Assembly: GCA_018652955.1 (NCBI GenBank)
Contig: JABIBA010000001.1
Coordinates: 1-64,000 of the forward strand
DNA length: 64,000 bases
Source: Candidatus Peribacter sp.
GTDB taxonomy: Bacteria > Patescibacteriota > Gracilibacteria > Peribacterales > Peribacteraceae
Reading direction: 5' to 3'
Position 1 is the first letter of the stretch. Each line of letters opens with the position of its first letter. The position numbers and the translations under genes were made by a program. The notes under the pieces are model-generated. The model was not told where the DNA came from and did no database searches. It saw nothing but the letters and a program-made list of their open reading frames with translations. Positions 1 to 8,648 of this stretch are shown here, in pieces.

Positions 1-1437
1 AGTTGGCTCGCAGAGGGACATGAAAAATCTCTCCTCGCACAGATTGCCTCGTCATGTAACAGAGCAAAACTTCCTGACATCGGAGATCCTACAGAAATCG
101 GCTTACTCGAATTTGCAAAAAAAGAGGAGGTAGAGCGACTAAATGTAGATGACGAAGAGGTTCCATTTACATCAGAGAGCAAGTACATGCAGACACGCCA
201 CTCCGATCTTGTGTTTCTCAAAGGAGCACCAGAGAAAATTGTCGAGCTAGCAGGAGGTGACCACTCTGCATTAGAAGAGGCTGATGACGCTTTTGCATCA
301 AAGGGGCTTCGAGTTCTTGCGTGTGCCGTTAAAAAAGGAAACGATATAACTGTAGTAGGACTCATCGCTATGGAGGATCCCCCAAGACTCACAGCCGCGC
401 AGGCTATAAAAGAAGCAAAAGCTGCAGGAATCAGAACCATCATGATTACAGGGGATAATGTAAAAACCGCAGCGTCTATAGCGGCGCAAGTGGGCATAGA
501 AGGTAAAGCTATTCATGGTAGTGAGATAGATCAGATGACCTTGCATCAATTGCAAGTAGCACTGCAAGATGCAGCAGTATTTGCCAGAGTCTCTCCTGTA
601 CATAAGTTAAGAATATTAGAAGTGCTGCAATCCGCAGGAGAAGTTGTCGCTATGTCAGGCGACGGTGTAAACGATGCACCTGCATTAAAAGGAGCTCATG
701 TAGGAGTGGCTATGGGTAAAGTTGGGACAGAGGTTGCTCGAGAAGCTTCGAGTATTGTTCTTGCTGATGACCACTTCGCTACGATTGTCGTTGCTATTAA
801 GGAAGGCCGAAGGATCTATGACAATATCAAAAAGTTTGTCTTGTTTTTGTTGAGGGCTAACTTTGATGAGCTCCTGTTTATTGCTACAACTATTATTCTT
901 GGAATGCCGTTGCCATATTTGCCACTGCATATTCTCTGGATTAACTTAATGACTGATGGGCTCCCAGCTCTAGCCCTTGGAATGGAACCTGCTGAGCCTG
1001 ACATAATGAAGAGGAAGCCTCGTTCTCAAGATGAGCACATTCTCCATGGTGAGTGGGGTCGACTACTCTTCTCATCGGTATTTGCTTTTGCTATCGCATT
1101 TGTCTTCTTTCTTTGGCAGCTCTCACAAGGTATCCCAGTAATAGAGGCTCGCTCAGCAACCCTTACTCTCGCAATCGTCTTCGAGCTCTGTCTCGCATTT
1201 TCTGTACGTAGTAGAGAGCCTATCTGGCGTATAGGATTCTTTTCCAATCCATGGCTCATAGGAGCAACAGCGATCCCATTCATGTTGCAATTTGTATTGC
1301 TGTATACCCCTCTGAATATTCTGTTCCATGTAAGCCCAATTTCGTTTATGCAGTGGATTGAGGTGTTTGCGCTAGCCCTTACAGCGTTCGCAGTATTCGA
1401 AGTAATTAAACTATTGCCAGACAAAATAAAAGCCTAA
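1..1437 (+). CDS. Cation-transporting P-type ATPase (P2A, Ca2+-ATPase-like), 3' part
   Basis: The frame is open from base 1, so the gene begins outside the window; about 478 codons are visible. Seen in order: an ATP-binding N-domain segment with GDPTE (about visible residue 29) and KGAPEK (about 74), the hinge motif MITGDN (about 148-153), the P-domain motif GDGVNDAP (about 219-226), then four to six hydrophobic segments. The NLMTDG stretch in the C-terminal membrane part matches the M6 cation site of SERCA/PMCA-type pumps. The family couples ATP hydrolysis, through a phospho-aspartate intermediate, to export of Ca2+ or a similar cation across the plasma membrane. The DKTGT phosphorylation site must lie upstream. 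The family is secure; the ion is inferred. Confidence 0.93.
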   Translation, partial: SWLAEGHEKSLLAQIASSCNRAKLPDIGDPTEIGLLEFAKKEEVERLNVDDEEVPFTSESKYMQTRHSDLVFLKGAPEKIVELAGGDHSALEEADDAFASKGLRVLACAVKKGNDITVVGLIAMEDPPRLTAAQAIKEAKAAGIRTIMITGDNVKTAASIAAQVGIEGKAIHGSEIDQMTLHQLQVALQDAAVFARVSPVHKLRILEVLQSAGEVVAMSGDGVNDAPALKGAHVGVAMGKVGTEVAREASSIVLADDHFATIVVAIKEGRRIYDNIKKFVLFLLRANFDELLFIATTIILGMPLPYLPLHILWINLMTDGLPALALGMEPAEPDIMKRKPRSQDEHILHGEWGRLLFSSVFAFAIAFVFFLWQLSQGIPVIEARSATLTLAIVFELCLAFSVRSREPIWRIGFFSNPWLIGATAIPFMLQFVLLYTPLNILFHVSPISFMQWIEVFALALTAFAVFEVIKLLPDKIKA

Positions 1438-1480
1438 ATGTCTATTCCAATACAGTGAGATATCCCTCAAGCTAAGGACT

Positions 1481-2587
1481 ATGAAAGAGCGCACCTATAA
1501 AATAGTAATGCTGGGGTACGTTATTATCCCGCTTGTCGCAGTAGTTACTGCAATAGCGCTACTTTGGAACAAATATATCTTTGCGACAGATCTCTATTTG
1601 CTTCTATTCTTTTACTCATTTTCTATTCTCGGAATTGGAATTGGGTACCACAGACTGTTAACACATGATGGATTTAAAACCTTCGCTCCTATTCGTGCAT
1701 TCTTTATTTTATGTGGATGTATGACCCTAGAAGGAAAGCCTTTGGCTTGGACTGCTACACACGTTAAGCACCACGCGCATTCAGACCACGAAGACGATCC
1801 ACATAGTCCACTAGAGGGATTTTGGCATGGCCATGTAGGCTGGGTGTTTTCTCAGGAGAACTTCGAAGACCCAAAGGTCTACTGCCCACACTTGCTTGAA
1901 GACAAGGTAACGATGTTTGCTGAACGTACATATTTCTTGTGGCCAGTGCTTTCATTCGTCGCGTGTTATGCAATAGGAGGTTGGACAGGGGTGTTATGGG
2001 GAGGGCTTGTCCGAGTATTTTTAACAACACATGTGACATGGAGTGTGAATTCTATTTGCCACACATTTGGACCTCGAGGTTTTGAGACTACTGATGAAAG
2101 TAGGAACAACTGGATCATTGGACTCTTGGCTTTTGGAGAGGGTTGGCACAATAACCATCACGCATTTCCTCGCAGTGCCTTTCACGGAATGCGCTGGTAT
2201 CAGTTCGATCTTTCTGGTCTGATCATCCGCTTCATGGAGAAAGTAGGACTCGTGTGGGAGGTGCAGCGCATCGGACAAGAGACCCAAGAGGCACATCGTC
2301 TCAGGGGTCTTACTATGCACGAGAATATTGCAGAGCTTAAGGAAGAGCTCGGAACGTTTATCGACCAAGCAAGGCAGGAGATGGATCAAATGATGTTAAA
2401 GCTTCCACCACAGAAAGTTGCTGCTGTACGGTACACACACGAAACAACAATGAAACGATTTGTAGAGATTCAACTTGGAATGCAAAAACATAGAAACATG
2501 AAACGCCGAGCTATCGAAAAGCGATACCAAGAAGTCGCAGAGCTTCTCGAGATTGCAAAGCAGAGAATGACTATGGTTGCGGCGTAG
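1481..2587 (+). CDS. Membrane fatty-acid (acyl-CoA delta-9 type) desaturase
   Basis: The 368-residue product has the three histidine boxes of integral-membrane diiron desaturases: HRLLTH at residues 57-62, HVKHH at 94-98 and HNNHH at 223-227, set among hydrophobic segments. The family inserts a cis double bond into a saturated acyl chain using O2 and an electron donor. A helical, charged C-terminal extension (about 270-368) follows the core and is not needed for catalysis in other members. The start is the first ATG, 43 bases after the ATPase stop, with only a weak AAGG upstream. A ferredoxin or cytochrome b5 partner is not seen nearby. The enzyme could remodel acyl chains taken from a host or the environment, which is inference. 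Confidence 0.9.
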   Translation: MKERTYKIVMLGYVIIPLVAVVTAIALLWNKYIFATDLYLLLFFYSFSILGIGIGYHRLLTHDGFKTFAPIRAFFILCGCMTLEGKPLAWTATHVKHHAHSDHEDDPHSPLEGFWHGHVGWVFSQENFEDPKVYCPHLLEDKVTMFAERTYFLWPVLSFVACYAIGGWTGVLWGGLVRVFLTTHVTWSVNSICHTFGPRGFETTDESRNNWIIGLLAFGEGWHNNHHAFPRSAFHGMRWYQFDLSGLIIRFMEKVGLVWEVQRIGQETQEAHRLRGLTMHENIAELKEELGTFIDQARQEMDQMMLKLPPQKVAAVRYTHETTMKRFVEIQLGMQKHRNMKRRAIEKRYQEVAELLEIAKQRMTMVAA

Positions 2588-2593
2588 AAAAAA

Positions 2594-2683
2594 TGGCGGA
2601 GAGTGAGGGATTCGAACCCTCGGACCGGTTACCCGGTCAATACATTAGCAGTGTATCCCATTCGACCACTCTGGCAACTCTCC
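2594..2683 (-). tRNA. tRNA-Ser (GCU)
   Basis: Ninety bases fold as a class II tRNA with a long variable arm. The acceptor strands GGAGAGU and ACUCUCC pair perfectly, the anticodon loop reads CUGCUAA (GCU), the T-loop contains UUCGAAUC, and the CCA end is encoded. A 10-bp palindrome, AGCCGCGGCT (2684-2693), abuts the 5' end. It decodes AGC/AGU serine codons. Confidence 0.95.
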
Positions 2684-2691
2684 AGCCGCGG

Positions 2692-3309
2692 CTAGTATAG
2701 TGCAACTTCCTCGCTGTCTTCTACCTTTTCTTTATCGAAAGACAACATAACGTTCTGAAGATCATCAACGCCGTTTTTTGTAATCACTTCAATGGACTCA
2801 TTTTGCTCAAAGGTTTTGACTAGAAGATCCATAATAGGTACACGAACGATGATACATCCCATACTGCGGAACCTCGTATCCATCCCATTAAAGATTTCAT
2901 CTTCCTGGCCATATTCATGGAACCCATAGGCGGTGTGGTCTACTCCATCTTTGTAGAGTCTTAAAAACCGTCCAGATGGACCAAATGTGAGGCGATCCCC
3001 CTTAGTATGCATGCTTTTAGCGGTCCAGTTCCAGTTTGGTGTAGAGGCATTATAAGAGCGACCGATGTAGTAGACCCAACGCTGCTGGCCGGTAACTACT
3101 TCAAAATTGATGTATCTACCATCGCTGTGGAAGATGTATCCCTCATTATTTTTAGTATCTACGATGATTTTATCACCCTCTTCTATATGCCATTTTTCTG
3201 CAGATATTTCATGAGGTACAGGAGCGCTATCGAGCCCTACTGTCTGAGCAATTGGGGCCGTTGGAACACTCAAAATGAGTGTCAGCAATGTAGAGGTCAG
3301 AGTTGACAT
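2692..3309 (-). CDS. Secreted L,D-transpeptidase (YkuD)-like protein
   Basis: The 205-residue product starts with a hydrophobic signal-like segment (residues 1-22). The C-terminal half carries the YkuD pattern: a histidine region at about 125-131 (HTAYGFH) followed by SMGC at 149-152, where Cys152 would be the nucleophile. YkuD enzymes form 3-3 cross-links in peptidoglycan or attach proteins to it, outside the membrane. The residues after the cysteine (IIVRV) differ from the usual IR, so the match is partial. The gene stands alone between tRNA-Ser and the divergent rsmH. Function is inferred from the motif and the signal peptide. Confidence 0.68.
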   Translation of the reverse strand: MSTLTSTLLTLILSVPTAPIAQTVGLDSAPVPHEISAEKWHIEEGDKIIVDTKNNEGYIFHSDGRYINFEVVTGQQRWVYYIGRSYNASTPNWNWTAKSMHTKGDRLTFGPSGRFLRLYKDGVDHTAYGFHEYGQEDEIFNGMDTRFRSMGCIIVRVPIMDLLVKTFEQNESIEVITKNGVDDLQNVMLSFDKEKVEDSEEVALY

Positions 3310-3425
3310 AAAGGCGACTATTCTACATAATTTAACATGATCGTCAATGGCTTATTTAAGCCACAATGTGGCATCATAGAGGCTGTCAGAGCCTAAATAT
3401 TATTGTATAAATAATTAGTTCAATA

Positions 3426-4325
3426 ATGACTGAATTTCCACACGAATCGGTACTTATAAATGAGGTGTTAGAAACACTCTCTCCACAGTCTGGTGATAGG
3501 ATCTTAGACCTCACTCTAGGCCTTGGTGGACATGCCTCTGCATTGCTTGAGAAAGCAGGACCCAAGGGCTCATTAGTAGGAATAGATGCTGACGAGCAAA
3601 ACCTAGTAGTAGCGAGGCAGCGACTAGAGAAACAATCTAATCAATGTGAGTTTGTTCATAGTAATTTTAAGCAACTTCCAGAGTTAGAGCTTGGTAAATT
3701 CGATGTGATCCTTGCAGATCTTGGAGTGAGCTCTCCTCACTTTGACGATGCAGATCGAGGATTTAGCTTCAGGAAAGATGGCCCTTTAGATATGCGATTT
3801 GATCGCTCTCAGGGACGTACTGCAGCAGAAATTATTCAAAAATATACTGAGCTAGAGCTTTCTGAAATACTAAGAGACTTCGGAGAAGTCCCACAACATG
3901 ACAAAATTGCAGGAGCTCTTAAGAGAGAAAATCCACAATCTACACATCAGGCTTACGGAGTAATTGAATCTGTAAATACGCGTGATGCAAAGAAAAATGC
4001 ACAGAAGGTGTTCCAGGCTCTGCGTATTGAAGTAAATAATGAGCTAGAAGCCTTAGATACCGTATTAGAGACTGCTCCAGAGATGCTCAATTCAGAGGGG
4101 AGACTGGGAATTATCAGCTTTCACTCACTGGAAGACCGAAGAGTAAAGCAGAAATTTCGTGCTCTTTCGAGCGTAGAAAAAGATAACACTACAGGTGCAG
4201 ATATTGGTAAGCCTCTATTCTCTGAAATCAAAAGAAAACCAATTAAGCCATCAACAGAAGAAATAGAAAATAACCCTCGCAGCAGAAGCGCAGTTCTTAG
4301 GGTTCTTAAAAAGAACGCAGTCTAA
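3426..4325 (+). CDS. rsmH: 16S rRNA (cytosine1402-N4)-methyltransferase RsmH
   Basis: The 299-residue length and sequence are typical of MraW/RsmH. The N-terminus has the family start FPHESVLINEVL, then the SAM-binding loop LGLGGHAS (about 31-38), VILADLGVSS (about 95-104), the RFD segment, and a C-terminal SFHSLEDRRVK motif. It methylates N4 of C1402 in the ribosomal P site. As in most bacteria it opens a division cluster, with an FtsL-like gene 20 bases downstream. No Shine-Dalgarno sequence is visible; an AT-rich TATAAA lies about 20 bases upstream. Confidence 0.97.
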   Translation: MTEFPHESVLINEVLETLSPQSGDRILDLTLGLGGHASALLEKAGPKGSLVGIDADEQNLVVARQRLEKQSNQCEFVHSNFKQLPELELGKFDVILADLGVSSPHFDDADRGFSFRKDGPLDMRFDRSQGRTAAEIIQKYTELELSEILRDFGEVPQHDKIAGALKRENPQSTHQAYGVIESVNTRDAKKNAQKVFQALRIEVNNELEALDTVLETAPEMLNSEGRLGIISFHSLEDRRVKQKFRALSSVEKDNTTGADIGKPLFSEIKRKPIKPSTEEIENNPRSRSAVLRVLKKNAV

Positions 4326-4345
4326 AGTTATGCTAAAATAGAGAT

Positions 4346-4699
4346 ATGCTAAAGGATTTTCTCTTTCCAGAGCAAGCCTCTCGAAGGTCTTCACTTGGGC
4401 GAATGGTAAACCAGAGCACGGTGTTGCTTATGGCTTCTATTGGAGCGCTCATTTTATTGCTTGCTTTGCTTATTCTCTTTCATCAAAACAGCAATGCTAC
4501 AAAGGGGTACCTTTTGCGTAATCTAGAGAAGGAGCGCTCACATCTTCTTTTGGAGCAAGAAGTCTTAAATATGCAAGTTGCGAAAGCTCAGGCCATGGAA
4601 AAGATCGAAAATGACCGCCAAGTTCAAACCATGATTCCAGTCAAAAAGCCTATATACACAAAAAATAAGACACCAGAACCCGTAGAAAGCACACAATAG
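4346..4699 (+). CDS. ftsL: FtsL/FtsB-like cell-division membrane protein
   Basis: The 117-residue product has a short cytoplasmic N-terminus, one strong membrane segment (about residues 28-46) and a charged helical region (about 55-90) that could form a coiled coil, ending in a low-complexity tail. This topology, together with its place right after rsmH, is that of FtsL, which joins FtsB and FtsQ in the divisome. Sequence identity in this family is always low, so position and topology carry the call. A TGCTAAAAT extended -10-like sequence (4331-4339) ends 6 bases before the ATG, so it may also be transcribed alone. Confidence 0.62.
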   Translation: MLKDFLFPEQASRRSSLGRMVNQSTVLLMASIGALILLLALLILFHQNSNATKGYLLRNLEKERSHLLLEQEVLNMQVAKAQAMEKIENDRQVQTMIPVKKPIYTKNKTPEPVESTQ

Positions 4700-4737
4700 G
4701 GTGCAATTTGGGTATAGTCCGAAATCCGAAATCGTGG

Positions 4738-4743
4738 TATAAT
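4738..4743 (+). promoter_or_regulatory. -10 box giving a probable near-leaderless mRNA
   Basis: TATAAT lies 11 bases before the ATG of the cysteine-rich protein gene. A start site 6-7 bases downstream would leave a leader of about 5 bases, with no room for a ribosome-binding site. No clear -35 was identified. Confidence 0.55.
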
Positions 4744-4754
4744 AGAACAAACAA

Positions 4755-7100
4755 ATGAAAACAAACCTTGTCATTGGAGTAGTGGGATCAGCCGCGCTAG
4801 GACTGATGGTTGCCGTATCTCCACGTCTCCAAACAGCACAACTTCCGTACTCTGAATGCATCGGAGAAGCCTATGGATCAGCTGGTTGCCCTTTGCTTTC
4901 TGATGAGTCAACTCCACCAAATTGTGGAGATGCAATTTTAGATGAGGGATCAGGAGAGGAGTGTGACGAAGGTCGATTTAATGGAGTAAGTTTCTGTAGT
5001 GATGAATGCAAGATATTCTATTGTGGAGATGCCGAAGTGCAAAACCACATTGGTGAAGAGTGTGACCTTGGTGTAAATGTTTATGCAGTAAGTCAGGGAG
5101 ATGTAGATTTAATTTTTGATGCAGATCAAATTGGGAATTATGCGAATGAATGTGGTACTGCATGTATTCCTCCATGCCCACTAAAGAAAGATTCAAATGG
5201 AGCGTATCTCCTAGATGCAGAAGGGAATTACCAATTGAACTGTGATTCCGGATTACTCCCAAGTCGCTGTACATATGCAATATTCGAGAACGCATGTGAC
5301 CCAGAGCCTTTGGCACCTGCGGCTCCTGAAGAGCCTGTAGATACAGGAGGTGAAAATTCAACTTCTGGCGATGGTGATATCACTGTAAACCTTTCGTTCC
5401 CATTCCCTCAGCAAGATCAGCAAGAATCTTCTCAGGCTCAGCAAAATATTGAGGGAGCTGAAAATACAGAACAAGGACCTGTTTGTGGAAACGGTGTTCC
5501 GGAGCTAGGAGAAATGTGTGACGATGGTAACCAGAATGATTTCGATGACTGTACGAATCAGTGTCGTGTATCTTTCTGTGGAGATGGACTTCGAGAAGGT
5601 GCAGAGCAGTGTGACTCTAGAGGTGCAGATACCAGCGTGTGTGATGCAGACTGTACAGTTCCAGATTGTGGAGATGGTCACCGCAATAAAAATAATGGAG
5701 AGCAGTGTGACGATGGAAATGAAAGCAATTCCGATAGTTGCACAGATGAATGTAAAAAGGCTGAGTGTGGAGATGGTTACAAGCAAAAAGGAGAACAGTG
5801 TGACGATGGTAATTCAAGCGACTTTGATAAGTGTCGCAGCGATTGCACTATTCCTGTTTGTGGAGACGGTACAATAGACCGCGGAGAGGAGTGTGATGAT
5901 GGTAACTTTAATAACACCGACAGTTGTACCAATCAGTGTAAGCAAGCACAGTGTGGTAATGCTATAAAGGATGGTAAAGATGAATGTGATGATGGAAACA
6001 CTAATAACTTCGATACCTGCAAAAACGATTGTACTATCCCATTCTGTGGAGATGCGGTTGTGACTTCACAGCCTCCTTATGGAGAGCAGTGTGATGATGG
6101 GAACAAGATTGATGATGACCAGTGTAACAACAGCTGTAAAAAGCCTGGTTGCGGTGATGGTATTGTCCAAGAAACTCGAGGAGAAGAGTGTGATGATGCT
6201 AATACGATCAACACTGATGCTTGTAGTAATGAATGTAAAAAAGCAACGTGTGGAGATGGTATAACCCAGTCAGGTGAGCAGTGTGATGATGGAAATAAAA
6301 TTAACACAGACTCTTGTACCAATATTTGTACGATGTCTAAGTGTGGTGACGGATTTGTACAGGCCGGTGAGGAATGTGATGACTCAAACCGTGAGAACCT
6401 CGATAGCTGTAGCAACCGCTGTAAGGCGGCCCGCTGTGGAGATCAAATCGTTCAGCAAAACGAGCAATGTGATGATGGTGACTCAGATGATACAGACGAG
6501 TGTACCAACGAATGTACAGTCGCTGTGTGTGGTAATGGTGTCACTGAGGGTGCCGAAACCTGTGATGACGGTAACGAGAACAACCTTGATTCATGTCTAA
6601 CGACTTGTCAGCTTCCTGAATGTGGAAACGGTGCAATAGAAGGTACTGAGGAGTGTGACGATGGAAATAACGAAGATGGAGATGGTTGTGATACACGTTG
6701 TGGTATCGAAACAATCTGTGGAGATGGAGTAGTAGACGGTATTGAGGAATGTGATGCTGGGCCGCAAAACTCAGATGAGCAAGCAAATGCCTGTAGAGTA
6801 AATTGCCGAGTAGCATTCTGTGGAGATGGTGTAATCGACGAGGGAGAAGAGTGTGACAGCACCGATGGCTGTACAGCTGAGTGTCTCGAGCCTACGTTTA
6901 TGGCGGCCCACGGAAACGGTATTTGGGGAACCGTAGTAGCGATGCTTTTGATTGGTGGAGGTGGAATTGGATTCCTCTACCGTAGAAAGATCGTAGACCT
7001 ATCAAAGAAGGCTGCAGAGTCTGTTAGAGAGCTCTCTATCGATGACATTCCACTCGATGAGTTGGAGATGCCATGGCACAAATGGAACGATAAGAAGTAG
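4755..7100 (+). CDS. Giant secreted cysteine-rich repeat protein (DUF4215-type), C-terminally membrane-anchored
   Basis: The 781-residue product starts with a signal peptide (about 1-28). Most of the rest is an array of 17 repeats of the pattern CG(D/N)G-x(4-8)-GEECDDGN-x-D-C-x-C, the DUF4215/myxococcal cysteine-rich repeat. An acidic linker separates the first two from the main array at about residues 180-245. A membrane segment (about 717-738), RRK and a 40-residue cytoplasmic tail end the protein. The repeats are rich in Cys and Asp, so disulfides and perhaps Ca2+ should hold them rigid. The protein probably forms a stalk or adhesin on the cell surface. Its role is unknown. It overlaps no gene and converges on pyk with a 1-base gap. 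Confidence 0.85.
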   Translation: MKTNLVIGVVGSAALGLMVAVSPRLQTAQLPYSECIGEAYGSAGCPLLSDESTPPNCGDAILDEGSGEECDEGRFNGVSFCSDECKIFYCGDAEVQNHIGEECDLGVNVYAVSQGDVDLIFDADQIGNYANECGTACIPPCPLKKDSNGAYLLDAEGNYQLNCDSGLLPSRCTYAIFENACDPEPLAPAAPEEPVDTGGENSTSGDGDITVNLSFPFPQQDQQESSQAQQNIEGAENTEQGPVCGNGVPELGEMCDDGNQNDFDDCTNQCRVSFCGDGLREGAEQCDSRGADTSVCDADCTVPDCGDGHRNKNNGEQCDDGNESNSDSCTDECKKAECGDGYKQKGEQCDDGNSSDFDKCRSDCTIPVCGDGTIDRGEECDDGNFNNTDSCTNQCKQAQCGNAIKDGKDECDDGNTNNFDTCKNDCTIPFCGDAVVTSQPPYGEQCDDGNKIDDDQCNNSCKKPGCGDGIVQETRGEECDDANTINTDACSNECKKATCGDGITQSGEQCDDGNKINTDSCTNICTMSKCGDGFVQAGEECDDSNRENLDSCSNRCKAARCGDQIVQQNEQCDDGDSDDTDECTNECTVAVCGNGVTEGAETCDDGNENNLDSCLTTCQLPECGNGAIEGTEECDDGNNEDGDGCDTRCGIETICGDGVVDGIEECDAGPQNSDEQANACRVNCRVAFCGDGVIDEGEECDSTDGCTAECLEPTFMAAHGNGIWGTVVAMLLIGGGGIGFLYRRKIVDLSKKAAESVRELSIDDIPLDELEMPWHKWNDKK

Positions 7101-7101
7101 G

Positions 7102-8508
7102 TTAGAGCGTTACTACCTCCATCTTATTAGCCCTGTCTTTGAGGAGCATGACTTTTTGACCTTTCTTTAAGAGTCCAATTTTCTGTGCAAGATCTACACC
7201 GTTTTGCATTGTGACATCGTCAGAAGAATCAAAATCAACTTTCAGTGCGTAGACTCCAAAGCTTAATGAGAGTGAACGCTGAATGATATCGTTCTTTGTA
7301 AGGGCAATTATTGGAATAGGCGCACGGAACTTGCTGATATGATTTGCTGTGCGACCGGTCTCTGTAATAAGTACAAATGCTTCGACCTCTTCTTCTTCCG
7401 CGAGTGCTATAGCTTTATCCATCTCTTCTTCTGCGCTGTCTCTGAAGTGAATGTTGTACGTTGTCTCGAGTCTAGATAGATGTTCTTCTGTAGCGTGGTG
7501 AATACGAATCATTGCTTGTAGAGCTACCAAAGGATGGCTACCAGATGCAGTTTCTCCAGAGAGCATTGTAGAGTCTGTACCAGTAGCTACTGCATGAGCC
7601 GTGTCAGTTACCTCTGCACGAGTAGGTACAGGATGCTCTTTCATGCTTTCTAACATGTGCGTTGCAATGATGACTGGTTTTCCAGCATCTTTACATCGAC
7701 AGACGATTTCGTCTTGAATGGCTGGGAGTTTTTCGAATGGAAGATCGGCACCGAGGTCACCTCGAGCAACCATGATACCATCAGAAGCATCGATAATTTC
7801 TTTGATGTTGTTTACTCCTTTTTGCGTTTCAATTTTCGAAATAATCTTTGATGTACTTCCAACCTCTTCCAGTAGTGCTCGGACTTGTTCCACTTCAGCT
7901 GCATTTCGAATAAAAGACAGTGCGAGAAAGTCGAGGTTTTTCTCTGCGCCATACCGTAAATCCTCCCAGTCACTTTCGGTAATAGAAGGAAGATCGATAT
8001 CTGCTCCAGGGAGATTAATGTGTCTCCTTGTTCCAATTTCACCTTTCTCACGCGCCTTTGCAATGACAGATCCATCTGGCTCTACAGAAACGATATCAAA
8101 AGAGATTTCCCCATTATCAATCAAGATAGTATCTGTTTCGATTACATCTTTTGCGAATCCGTCGTAACTCACTTCAATAAGCTTACGTTCTCGTGCACTT
8201 TCAGATGCAGTAGAAGAAAAAACTACCTCTTCACCTTTGGCAACGAGGATAGGATCTTGCACATCTCCAGTCCGAATTTCAGCACCTTTCGTATCGAGCA
8301 TGATACCTACTTGAAGATCGCTTGAGGCGTTATATGCCTGGATACGATCGATAATTTCTTGGTGACTATCACGATCTCCATGGGAAAAGTTCAGTCGAGC
8401 AACGTTCATTCCTGCATTTGCTAATTCAGTAAGAATATCTGTTTCCCAAGAGGAAGGCCCTATTGTGCAGACTATTTTGGTTCGCCGGAGGGGGTGAGTA
8501 ACGTTCAT
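7102..8508 (-). CDS. pyk: Pyruvate kinase
   Basis: The 468-residue product covers the full catalytic barrel and C-terminal domain. Visible landmarks are RTKIVCTIGPSS at the N-terminus, ARLNFSHG, the substrate-binding SKIETQ, MVARGDLG (the family signature around the active site) and a C-terminal domain with SGETASG. It converts phosphoenolpyruvate and ADP to pyruvate and ATP in the cytosol, the last ATP-yielding step of glycolysis. The extra C-terminal PEP-utiliser domain of some Gram-positive enzymes is absent. It sits between the two cysteine-rich protein genes, on the other strand, which looks incidental. Confidence 0.97.
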   Translation of the reverse strand: MNVTHPLRRTKIVCTIGPSSWETDILTELANAGMNVARLNFSHGDRDSHQEIIDRIQAYNASSDLQVGIMLDTKGAEIRTGDVQDPILVAKGEEVVFSSTASESARERKLIEVSYDGFAKDVIETDTILIDNGEISFDIVSVEPDGSVIAKAREKGEIGTRRHINLPGADIDLPSITESDWEDLRYGAEKNLDFLALSFIRNAAEVEQVRALLEEVGSTSKIISKIETQKGVNNIKEIIDASDGIMVARGDLGADLPFEKLPAIQDEIVCRCKDAGKPVIIATHMLESMKEHPVPTRAEVTDTAHAVATGTDSTMLSGETASGSHPLVALQAMIRIHHATEEHLSRLETTYNIHFRDSAEEEMDKAIALAEEEEVEAFVLITETGRTANHISKFRAPIPIIALTKNDIIQRSLSLSFGVYALKVDFDSSDDVTMQNGVDLAQKIGLLKKGQKVMLLKDRANKMEVVTL

Positions 8509-8631
8509 AGTGATATGCCCCTAGCCTAGTGTAGAAATTCGGTCACGAGAAGGGGAATTGCAGCTGATTTAGATGACAACAATATTTTACAAATGCAAGC
8601 CTACCAAACATACAAAACAGCCAAATTTTGC

Positions 8632-8637
8632 TATAAT
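8632..8637 (+). promoter_or_regulatory. -10 box for the LamG/Cys-rich/FlhB-like protein gene
   Basis: TATAAT ends 11 bases before the ATG, with no Shine-Dalgarno sequence between. This repeats the arrangement found before the other cysteine-rich protein gene, so the two may be expressed in the same way. Confidence 0.55.
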
Positions 8638-8648
8638 AATACGATTCA

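Noticed and set aside
4755..7100. The regularly spaced repeats as a CRISPR array
   Set aside because: The periodicity is that of coding Cys repeats of varying length in one open frame; no conserved DNA repeats with unique spacers exist.
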